11,290 nt of DNA from an uncultured Lachnospiraceae bacterium. Lineage in GTDB: Bacteria; Bacillota; Clostridia; Lachnospirales; Lachnospiraceae. Below are positions 5,317 to 11,290 of this stretch, piece after piece. The translations under genes were made by a program, and so were the position numbers. Every line of letters begins with the position of its first letter. Position 1 is the stretch's first letter. The DNA is taken from contig CAMNQN010000104.1 of NCBI GenBank assembly GCA_946549155.1, positions 1 through 11,290 on the forward strand, in the 5' to 3' direction. The notes beneath the pieces are model-generated. The model was not told where the DNA came from. It made no database searches and was given only the letters and a program-made list of their open reading frames with translations.

Positions 5317-7956
5317 GTGGAAAAATATGGAGTAAACCAATTAAGGCAGATGTACCTGGACTTTTTTGAGAGCAAGGGCCATCTGGTGATGAAGAGTTTT
5401 TCTCTTGTCCCCCATAATGACAAGAGCCTTCTTTTGATTAACGCAGGCATGGCGCCGCTGAAGCCTTACTTCACAGGCGCAGAGATTCCGCCCCGCAGAC
5501 GGGTGGCCACCTGCCAGAAATGTATCCGCACCGGCGATATTGAGAATGTGGGAAAGACAGCCCGGCACGGTACCTTCTTTGAGATGCTGGGAAACTTTTC
5601 CTTTGGTGATTATTTCAAGCATGAGGCCATTGCCTGGTCCTGGGAATTCCTGACGAAGGTGGTGGGCCTGGATCCGGAGCGCCTGTATCCGTCCGTATAT
5701 CTGGAGGATGACGAGGCCTTTGATATCTGGAATAAAGAAGTGGGGATTCCGGCGGAGCGCATTTTCCGCTTCGGCAAGGAGGATAATTTCTGGGAGCACG
5801 GCGCAGGGCCCTGCGGTCCCTGTTCTGAGATTTACTATGACAGAGGGGAAAAGTATGGCTGCGGCAAACCGGGCTGTACGGTGGGCTGTGACTGTGACCG
5901 CTACATCGAGGTGTGGAACAATGTGTTTACTCAGTTTGAAAACGATGGCAACGGAAATTATACCACGCTGAAAAATAAGAACATTGACACCGGTATGGGC
6001 CTGGAGCGTCTGGCCGTGGTGGTTCAGGATGTGGATTCCATTTTTGACGTGGATACGATGCAGGTGCTGCGGGATAAAGTTTGTGAATTTGCGCATACTG
6101 TCTACAAGACGGATGAGCAGAAGGATGTTTCCATCCGTTTGATTGTGGACCATATCCGTTCCGCCACCTTCATGATTTCCGACGGCATTATGCCCACCAA
6201 TGAGGGCCGCGGATATGTGCTGCGCCGCCTGATTCGCCGTGCAGCCCGCCATGGCCGGCTGCTGGGAATCGACGGAGCGTTCCTCTCCAGACTCAGCGCC
6301 ACGGTGATTGAGGGATCCAGGGACGGATATCCGGAGCTGGAGGAGAAGAAGGAATTTATCTTCAAGGTGCTGGCTCAGGAGGAGGATAAATTTAACAGGA
6401 CCATTGACCAGGGCTTAAGTATTCTTGGCGGCATGGAGGCTGAGCTGGAGAAGTCCGGCGAAAAGACGCTGTCCGGCGAAAACGCGTTCACCCTGTACGA
6501 TACCTACGGCTTCCCGCTGGATCTGACCCGGGAGATTTTAGGTGAGAAGGGATACGGCGTGGACGAGGAGGGCTTCCAGGCCTGCATGAATGAGCAGCGC
6601 ACCAAGGCCAGAAACGCCCGGGCCGTGACCAATTACATGGGAGCGGATGCCACGGTTTACGATGAGATTCCCACGGATATCACCACAGAATTTGACGGTT
6701 ATGACAAGCTGGAGGAGACAGCGAAGATCACGGTGCTTACCACGGAGACGGAGCTGACGGAGGCTTTGGCCGACGGAGAGAAGGGAACAGTGATTGTGGA
6801 GCGCACGCCTTTCTACGCCACCATGGGCGGTCAGCAGGGAGATAAGGGTGTGATCACCTGTCCGGCTGGTGAATTTGTGGTGGAGGATACCATCAAGCTG
6901 CGGGGCGGCAAGGTGGGCCATGTGGGGTATGTGGCTTCCGGTATGTTCAAGACGGGAGATACCGTTACCCTGACGGTGGATGGCGCAGGCAGAAGAAATA
7001 CAGAAAAGAATCACAGTGCCACCCATCTGCTGCAGAAGGCATTAAAGACCGTTCTGGGCAGCCATGTGGAGCAGAAGGGTTCTCTGGTGACTCCGGATCG
7101 TCTCCGCTTTGACTTTGCGCATTTCCAGGCCATGACCAGGGAGGAAATGCAGCAGGTAGAGGACATGGTGAACCAGGAGATTGCGAAGGCTCTGGAGGTT
7201 CGCACCGATATTATGTCTCTGGACGAGGCGAAGAAAACGGGGGCCATGGCGCTGTTTGATGAAAAGTACGGCGAGAGTGTCCGCGTGGTTTCCATGGGAG
7301 AGTTTTCCAAGGAGTTATGCGGCGGTACCCATGTGAAGAATACCTCCCAGATCAAGAACTTTAAGCTGATCAGTGAAGCCGGAGTGGCGGCTGGCGTAAG
7401 ACGTATCGAAGCCCTGACCGGGGATGCTGTGATCGCATATTATAAGAAGGTTGAGGATGAGATGGCGCAGGCGGCGGCGGCGCTGAAGACCAATCCGGAT
7501 CATGTGCTGGATAAGATCAGCGCATTGCAGGCGGAATTGAAGGCGGCCCTCAGTGAATGTGAGGCCCTGAAGAGCAAGCTGGCCAAGGACGCCCTTGGCG
7601 ATGTCATGGATCAGGTGCAGGAGATCAAAGGCGTGAAGCTGCTGGCTTCCAGGATGGAGGGCGTGGATATGAACGGCCTCAGAGAGCTGGGAGATCAGCT
7701 GAAGGAGAAGCTGGGCGAGGGTGTAGTGGTGCTGGCCTCTGTGGTGGAGGGCAAGGTAAACCTGATGGCAACAGCCACAGAGGGAGCCATGAAGTCCGGC
7801 GCTCACGCAGGCAACCTGATTAAGGGTATCGCGGCCCTGGTGGGCGGAGGCGGCGGCGGCCGTCCGAACATGGCCCAGGCGGGAGGAAAGAACCCGGCGG
7901 GTGTGGACGATGCGCTGAAGAAGGCAGCCGAGGTGCTGGCGGATCAGGTGAAGTAA
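5317..7956 (+). CDS. alaS: Alanyl-tRNA synthetase
   Basis: This enzyme charges tRNA-Ala and removes wrongly attached Ser or Gly. The protein is 879 residues, full length for bacterial AlaRS. The class II catalytic core is residues 1-240: the motif 1 region near MAPLKPYF (45-52), motif 2 with RHGTFFEMLGNFSFGDYF (83-100), RFGKEDNFW (151-159), and motif 3 GMGLERL (226-232). A cysteine cluster CGKPGCTVGCDC (182-193) could bind metal, and is seen in Gram-positive AlaRS. The tRNA-recognition helical domain runs to about 450. The editing domain has HSATH (566-570) and CGGTH (668-672), together giving the Cys and three His that bind zinc. The C-terminal DHHA1-type domain ends with a glycine-rich run and RPNMAQAGG (849-857). 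I chose GTG 5317, which yields MEKYGVNQLRQ, because GGAGG at 5304-5308 is eight bases before it. The upstream GTG at 5296 would absorb that ribosome binding site into the coding sequence. Confidence 0.98.
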   Translation: MEKYGVNQLRQMYLDFFESKGHLVMKSFSLVPHNDKSLLLINAGMAPLKPYFTGAEIPPRRRVATCQKCIRTGDIENVGKTARHGTFFEMLGNFSFGDYFKHEAIAWSWEFLTKVVGLDPERLYPSVYLEDDEAFDIWNKEVGIPAERIFRFGKEDNFWEHGAGPCGPCSEIYYDRGEKYGCGKPGCTVGCDCDRYIEVWNNVFTQFENDGNGNYTTLKNKNIDTGMGLERLAVVVQDVDSIFDVDTMQVLRDKVCEFAHTVYKTDEQKDVSIRLIVDHIRSATFMISDGIMPTNEGRGYVLRRLIRRAARHGRLLGIDGAFLSRLSATVIEGSRDGYPELEEKKEFIFKVLAQEEDKFNRTIDQGLSILGGMEAELEKSGEKTLSGENAFTLYDTYGFPLDLTREILGEKGYGVDEEGFQACMNEQRTKARNARAVTNYMGADATVYDEIPTDITTEFDGYDKLEETAKITVLTTETELTEALADGEKGTVIVERTPFYATMGGQQGDKGVITCPAGEFVVEDTIKLRGGKVGHVGYVASGMFKTGDTVTLTVDGAGRRNTEKNHSATHLLQKALKTVLGSHVEQKGSLVTPDRLRFDFAHFQAMTREEMQQVEDMVNQEIAKALEVRTDIMSLDEAKKTGAMALFDEKYGESVRVVSMGEFSKELCGGTHVKNTSQIKNFKLISEAGVAAGVRRIEALTGDAVIAYYKKVEDEMAQAAAALKTNPDHVLDKISALQAELKAALSECEALKSKLAKDALGDVMDQVQEIKGVKLLASRMEGVDMNGLRELGDQLKEKLGEGVVVLASVVEGKVNLMATATEGAMKSGAHAGNLIKGIAALVGGGGGGRPNMAQAGGKNPAGVDDALKKAAEVLADQVK

Positions 7957-7957
7957 G

Positions 7958-7981
7958 AAATATTATTTTCGCAATATTTTT
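7958..7981 (+). terminator. Weak AT-rich terminator after alaS
   Basis: AAATATT (7958-7964) pairs with AATATTT (7973-7979) around an eight-base loop, followed by only two more T. The stem is all A-T, so termination is probably inefficient. Confidence 0.35.
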
Positions 7982-7989
7982 AAAATCGG

Positions 7990-8017
7990 TTGACGGATAA
8001 AAAAAATGTGATATAAT
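7990..8017 (+). promoter_or_regulatory. Promoter for rpsU
   Basis: TTGACG (7990-7995) and a perfect TATAAT (8012-8017) are 16 bases apart, with TGA just before the -10 (extended -10). This is the closest to consensus of the promoters in the window, which suits an abundant ribosomal protein. Expected start is near 8024. Confidence 0.88.
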
Positions 8018-8025
8018 ATGTATTA

Positions 8026-8061
8026 GTGCAGTGAAAATACCCAGACAGTTGTATTATGCAC
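8026..8061 (+). promoter_or_regulatory. 5' hairpin of the rpsU leader
   Basis: GTGCA (8026-8030) pairs with TGCAC (8057-8061), and AATAC (8036-8040) pairs with GTATT (8051-8055) over a ten-base loop, leaving an asymmetric internal loop. It begins within a few bases of the expected transcript start. It may stabilise the mRNA or be a protein-binding site; neither is shown. Confidence 0.45.
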
Positions 8062-8095
8062 AAATTGCAGCTGGAGGGAGGTTAGGTGTGAGACT

Positions 8096-8272
8096 ATGTC
8101 AAATGTAATCGTAAAAGAGAACGAGACTTTGGATAGCGCTTTACGTCGTTTCAAAAGAAATTGCGCAAAGGCTGGTATTCAGCAGGAGATTCGTAAAAGA
8201 GAACATTACGAAAAGCCCAGCGTAAGACGTAAAAAGAAATCTGAAGCTGCTCGTAAGCGTAAATTCAACTAA
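8096..8272 (+). CDS. rpsU: Small ribosomal subunit protein bS21
   Basis: bS21 is a small basic protein of the 30S platform, next to the 3' end of 16S rRNA, and takes part in initiation. The 58-residue product starts MSNVIVKENETLDSALRRF and ends in a strongly basic tail (VRRKKKSEAARKRKFN), the standard family pattern and length. It is the most confident short gene here although below usual length cut-offs. Arginine is mostly encoded by CGT, unlike its neighbours, fitting high expression. Ribosome binding is unusual: the strongest Shine-Dalgarno match, GGAGGT (8077-8082), lies 13 bases from ATG 8096, while a shorter AGGTG (8084-8088) lies at seven. It has its own promoter and terminator and so forms a one-gene unit. 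Confidence 0.97.
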   Translation: MSNVIVKENETLDSALRRFKRNCAKAGIQQEIRKREHYEKPSVRRKKKSEAARKRKFN

Positions 8273-8285
8273 TGTGCAGACAAAG

Positions 8286-8325
8286 TCCCTGGTCGGTATA
8301 TGGCCAGGGATTTCTTGTATTTTTT
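8286..8325 (+). terminator. rpsU intrinsic terminator
   Basis: TCCCTGGTC (8286-8294) and GGCCAGGGA (8302-8310) form a nine-pair stem, with one U-G pair and a seven-base loop. A T-rich tract (8311-8325) with a final TTTTTT follows. It starts 14 bases after the rpsU stop and ends one base before the cls ribosome binding site. Confidence 0.92.
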
Positions 8326-8336
8326 GAGGAAACTGT

Positions 8337-9881
8337 ATGCAGAAAATTTTAAAATTTTTATCCAGCCGTCTTTTTGTGGTGGGCTTTGCCATTGCGGTGC
8401 AGATCCTGTGGTTTATCGGATTTATCTATCTGCTGGGAAACCGTTACCAATGGTTTGCCGCCGCGGTGCAGATCCTCTGTATTGTGGCGGTGCTTTGGAT
8501 CGCGAATAAGCGGATTAATCCCTCCTATAAGCTGGCCTGGACCATCATGATTCTTTCCGTTCCCATTGTGGGAGCCGCCATTTACCTTTTGTTTGGAAAA
8601 TCCCGGCTGGCCAAGGATGTGGAGAATCGCTTCGAAAAGGCAGTGAAGGTCAGCGCCCCGCTGATGAAGGAGAAGCCTGAATACCGCAGGCAGCTGGAAA
8701 AGGAGAATCCCCAGATGAATAAGCAGTCGGTGTACCTGCGGGATTACGCCGGCTGTCCCCTTTACCGGAATACATCCACCGAGTATTTCCCGGTGGGAGA
8801 GCTGCTGTATCAGAAAATGATTCAGGAACTGAGGGCGGCGGAGCATTTCATTTTCCTGGAATACTTCATCATTGATGAGGGGGAAATGTGGACGAGTATT
8901 TTGGATATTCTGGAGGAGAAGGCGAGAAATGGGTTGGACGTGCGTCTGATCTACGACGATATGGGATGCGTGGGTACTCTTCCCGCTAAATTTTATGAAG
9001 ATATCCGGAAGCGGGGGATTCAGTGCGAGGTGTTTAACCGTTTTCTTCCAATGGTTTCCATTGTGCTGAATAACCGGGATCACAGAAAAATTATGGTGAT
9101 CGACGGCCATACCGGGTTTACCGGCGGCATTAATCTGGCGGATGAGTATATTAACAGGAAGGTCCGGTTCGGACACTGGAAGGATACGGGCGTGATGCTG
9201 AAAGGGGAGGCGGTGTGGAGCATTACGGTTATGTTCCTCCAGATGTGGAGCGTGATCAAGGGCAGCACGGCGGAATTGCAGGATATCTGTCAGTATCAGA
9301 CTCACCGGTATCATGAGGAGGAGTTTGAGGACGACGGTTTTGTGCAGCCCTATAACGATACGCCGCTGGATCATGAGACGGTGGGAGAGAACGCTTATCT
9401 GAATGTGATTAATCAGGCCAGGAAGTATGTGTATATTTTTACGCCCTATCTGATCATTGATAATGAAATGATGACCTGCCTCTGCCTGGCGGCCAAAAAT
9501 GGTGTGGATGTGCGGATTGTGACGCCGGGCATTCCGGATAAAAAGCTGGTGTTTGCGCTGACCCGCTCCTATTATGAGCAGCTTATCGACGCGGGAGTGC
9601 GCATTTTCGAGTATGAGCCCGGCTTCCTCCACGCCAAATCCTTTGTCAGTGATGACGAGACGGCGATCGTGGGCACCATCAATCTGGATTACCGCAGCCT
9701 GTATCTTCACTTTGAATGCGGGGTGTGGATGTACCGTTCCAGGGCGGTGATGCAGGTGAAGGAGGATGTGCTGCATACACTGGAGCATTCCAGGGAGATT
9801 ACCAAGGAATTTTGTGCAGGCTGGCATCCGCTTATGCGTCTGCTGCAAAGCTTACTGCGTCTGCTGGCCCCGCTGCTGTAG
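8337..9881 (+). CDS. cls: Cardiolipin synthase (phospholipase D family)
   Basis: This membrane enzyme condenses phosphatidylglycerol molecules to cardiolipin and glycerol. The protein is 514 residues, the standard bacterial Cls length. The N-terminus has hydrophobic helices at about 13-33, 40-56 and 65-86, the last within the conserved nuclease-like N-terminal segment (KLAWTIMILSVPIVG). Both phospholipase D HKD motifs are intact: the first is His249, Lys251, Asp256 (HRKIMVID), followed by GGINLADEY; the second is His432, Lys434, Asp439 (HAKSFVSD), followed by GTINLDYRS. The C-terminus is leucine-rich (MRLLQSLLRLLAPLL), as is common in Cls. ATG 8337 has GAGGA at 8326-8330, six bases upstream. 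No separate promoter is visible between rpsU and cls, so transcription may depend on read-through of the rpsU terminator or on a promoter I cannot see. The domain pattern also fits other PLD-type phospholipid synthases, but Cls is by far the best fit. Confidence 0.95.
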   Translation: MQKILKFLSSRLFVVGFAIAVQILWFIGFIYLLGNRYQWFAAAVQILCIVAVLWIANKRINPSYKLAWTIMILSVPIVGAAIYLLFGKSRLAKDVENRFEKAVKVSAPLMKEKPEYRRQLEKENPQMNKQSVYLRDYAGCPLYRNTSTEYFPVGELLYQKMIQELRAAEHFIFLEYFIIDEGEMWTSILDILEEKARNGLDVRLIYDDMGCVGTLPAKFYEDIRKRGIQCEVFNRFLPMVSIVLNNRDHRKIMVIDGHTGFTGGINLADEYINRKVRFGHWKDTGVMLKGEAVWSITVMFLQMWSVIKGSTAELQDICQYQTHRYHEEEFEDDGFVQPYNDTPLDHETVGENAYLNVINQARKYVYIFTPYLIIDNEMMTCLCLAAKNGVDVRIVTPGIPDKKLVFALTRSYYEQLIDAGVRIFEYEPGFLHAKSFVSDDETAIVGTINLDYRSLYLHFECGVWMYRSRAVMQVKEDVLHTLEHSREITKEFCAGWHPLMRLLQSLLRLLAPLL

Positions 9882-9885
9882 AGGG

Positions 9886-9907
9886 CGGGACTACTTTTGC
9901 CCGTTTT
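9886..9907 (+). terminator. Short weak hairpin after cls
   Basis: CGGG (9886-9889) pairs with CCCG (9900-9903), followed by TTTT (9904-9907). Four pairs are too few for a strong terminator. Confidence 0.25.
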
Positions 9908-9936
9908 GCCTGTAAACTGTTGCGAAAAATGTGCAT

Positions 9937-9993
9937 AAATCGCCGGACTTTCTACTATATTTATGGAAAGAAATGGAATGTCCGGCGGTTTTT
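9937..9993 (+). terminator. Terminator-like hairpin at the carboxypeptidase start
   Basis: CGCCGGAC (9941-9948) pairs perfectly with GTCCGGCG (9980-9987). The stem extends outward by AAAT (9937-9940) against GTTT (9988-9991), giving 12 pairs with one U-G. A run of five T (9989-9993) follows. The 31-base loop can add TTTCT (9949-9953) with AGAAA (9969-9973). It resembles a cls terminator, but its right arm contains GGCGG (9984-9988), the only Shine-Dalgarno-like element for ATG 9996. Confidence 0.6.
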
Positions 9994-9995
9994 AT

Positions 9996-11156
9996 ATGTG
10001 TAAAAGAATACTCTTAACTATTTTCTGGTTTGTGGTAATATTGGGAGGCGCCGCGCGGGGGGAGGAGGCTCCCCTGGAAATCGAGACGCCCCGGGCACTG
10101 CTGATGGAGGCTTCCACCGGGGCCGTGCTCTACGAGAAGGATGCGGACAGTCCATGCCACCCGGCCAGCGTCACGAAGGTGATGACTATGCTGCTGATCA
10201 TGGAGGCATTGGACAGCGGAAAAATCGGGCTGGAGGATCCGGTGGTAACCAGCGCGCACGCAAAATCCATGGGAGGTTCCCAGGTGTTTTTGGAGGAGGG
10301 CGAAAAACAGACGGTGGAAACCATGCTGAAATGTATCGTTATTGCCTCCGGAAACGACGCGGCGGTGGCTATGGCGGAGCACATAGGCGGCAGCGAACAG
10401 AACTTTGTCCAGAAAATGAATGAGCGGGCGGCACAGCTTGGAATGGCCAATACCCATTTTGTGGACTGCTGCGGGCTGACAGACTCGGCGGAGCATTACA
10501 CCTCAGCCAGGGATGTGGCCGTTATGTCCCGGGAGCTTCTGGTGAAGCATCCGCAAATCTGCCAGTATTCCAGCATCTGGATGGAGGACATCACCCATGT
10601 GACGAGGCAGGGAAGCAGTCCCTTCACATTGACCAACACAAATAAGCTGCTGCGGGCCTACGAGGGCTGTGACGGCCTGAAAACCGGGAGCACCAGCCAG
10701 GCAAAATACTGTCTTTCCTCCACGGCGGTGCGGGGCGGAATCCGGTTGATCAGCGTGGTGCTGACATCACCGGACTCGAAAACCAGATTTCGCAACGCCT
10801 CGGAGCTGCTAAATTACGGCTTTGGAATCTGTACTTTGTACACAGATAAGCACGAGACGCCCCTGGCCCCGGCAGCGGTATCCGGCGGAAAGACAGATAC
10901 GGTGGCGGTGGAATATGAAAAAGAGTTCACCTACCTGAGCACCCAGTCGGAGGATTTTTCCCAGATCACCACGCAGATCACCTGGACGCCGGGACTGAAG
11001 GCCCCTGTGGAGTCAGGCGCCCAGGTGGGAGAACAGACCTACTATCTGGGAGAAAAAGAGCTGGGAAGCTGCAGAATTTTAGCGGCGGAGGCCGTAGAAA
11101 AGGCGGGATTCGCGGATTATCTGCGCAGGGTGTGGAAGGAATACCTGGCGGCGTAA
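9996..11156 (+). CDS. Serine-type D-Ala-D-Ala carboxypeptidase (peptidase S11)
   Basis: This penicillin-binding protein trims the terminal D-alanine of peptidoglycan peptides outside the membrane (PBP5 or DacF type). The 386-residue precursor begins with a signal peptide (MCKRILLTIFWFVVILGG, cleaved near ARG-EEA). The three active-site motifs are complete: SVTK with Ser58 and Lys61, SGN (118-120), and KTG (229-231). Residues about 275-365 match the position of the beta-rich PBP5-type C-terminal domain. The last 20 residues (FADYLRRVWKEYLAA) could form the amphipathic membrane-anchoring helix. ATG 9996 gives a clean signal peptide and has GGCGG seven bases upstream. ATG 9963 is in frame and would add 11 residues before it, but has no Shine-Dalgarno sequence. 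No promoter is evident upstream, so it may be co-transcribed with cls past the hairpin at 9937-9993. Homologues in spore-formers take part in cortex formation, but nothing here shows that. Confidence 0.93.
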   Translation: MCKRILLTIFWFVVILGGAARGEEAPLEIETPRALLMEASTGAVLYEKDADSPCHPASVTKVMTMLLIMEALDSGKIGLEDPVVTSAHAKSMGGSQVFLEEGEKQTVETMLKCIVIASGNDAAVAMAEHIGGSEQNFVQKMNERAAQLGMANTHFVDCCGLTDSAEHYTSARDVAVMSRELLVKHPQICQYSSIWMEDITHVTRQGSSPFTLTNTNKLLRAYEGCDGLKTGSTSQAKYCLSSTAVRGGIRLISVVLTSPDSKTRFRNASELLNYGFGICTLYTDKHETPLAPAAVSGGKTDTVAVEYEKEFTYLSTQSEDFSQITTQITWTPGLKAPVESGAQVGEQTYYLGEKELGSCRILAAEAVEKAGFADYLRRVWKEYLAA

Positions 11157-11290
11157 AGCCGCCGCCGCTCAGATACGTTGGAGTTCTTTGTGTTTTGTTA
11201 ATTAGCAGGACGCAGGAAGGGAAAGTGCGGAGCCGACCCTCCCCAAATTCGGGCTCGTCTCCACCTAAGATTTTCTATGGTATTCTGCGC
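11157..11290. other. Non-coding tail after the carboxypeptidase gene
   Basis: I see no gene start or clear terminator in these 134 bases. They contain the repeat copy at 11187-11218 and an imperfect hairpin: GAGCC and GA (11230-11236) against TC and GGCTC (11249-11256), with one bulged G. Confidence 0.6.
11187..11218 (+). repeat. Second copy of the dispersed 32-base repeat
   Basis: It begins TTTGTGTTTTGTTAA (11187-11201) and ends AGGACGCAGGAA (11207-11218). It matches the minus strand of 3395-3426 at 28 of 32 positions, and its first 15 bases are identical to 3363-3377. It lies 30 bases after a stop codon, as does the first copy at a similar distance. No matching downstream arm is found before the window ends. 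Confidence 0.7.

Noticed and set aside
8358..9848. Long open frame on the minus strand, nearly 500 codons
   Set aside because: It lies wholly opposite cls, whose two HKD motifs are intact, and its translation is rich in His, Leu and Ile with no recognisable motif. It is a product of codon bias on the coding strand.
9963..9995. Longer carboxypeptidase start at ATG 9963
   Set aside because: It has no ribosome binding site, lies in the loop of the hairpin, and places 11 polar residues before an otherwise clean signal peptide.
1..11290. CRISPR arrays, insertion sequences, phage genes, defence systems, tRNA or rRNA genes
   Set aside because: I looked for regularly spaced repeats, transposase motifs and tRNA-like cloverleaf ends on both strands and found none. 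All genes are ordinary chromosomal families.

Overview
The window looks like chromosomal core DNA from a Gram-positive anaerobe of the Clostridia, most likely Lachnospiraceae. This rests on the protein sequences of AlaRS, TyrRS and the 58-residue bS21, strong AGGAGG-type ribosome binding sites, sigma-A-like promoters, and a tyrosine T-box leader. The family assignment is an inference from protein style, not a database search. All eight genes found lie on the plus strand.

Layout. (1) 1-3338 is a probable operon. It holds the 3' part of a membrane-linked MutS-family ATPase that is cut by the window start, then ribonuclease HI, then an exported alpha/beta hydrolase with an N-terminal DUF3887-like domain. 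(2) 3339-3904 is a 566-base gene-free stretch. It holds an inverted repeat, a promoter, a full T-box leader with specifier codon UAC and its terminator, and a further hairpin just before tyrS. (3) 3905-5128 is tyrosyl-tRNA synthetase. (4) 5129-7956 is alanyl-tRNA synthetase with its own extended -10 promoter and a folded leader that is not a T-box. (5) 7957-8325 is rpsU (bS21) with its own promoter, a hairpin leader, an overlapping six-codon ORF and a strong terminator. (6) 8337-9881 is a cardiolipin synthase whose ribosome binding site sits just after the rpsU terminator. (7) 9996-11156 is a secreted D,D-carboxypeptidase (peptidase S11), preceded by a terminator-like hairpin that also covers its probable ribosome binding site. 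(8) 11157-11290 is non-coding and carries a second copy of a repeat also present in the 3360-3430 region.

Functionally the window mixes translation (tyrS, alaS, rpsU), nucleic acid maintenance (MutS-like, RNase HI) and envelope work (hydrolase, cardiolipin synthase, carboxypeptidase). I see no insertion sequence, phage gene, CRISPR array, toxin-antitoxin pair or defence system. The points most worth a second look are non-coding: a small dispersed repeat, the hairpin at the carboxypeptidase start, and the rpsU leader with its overlapping mini-ORF. I did not find a clearly new system here.
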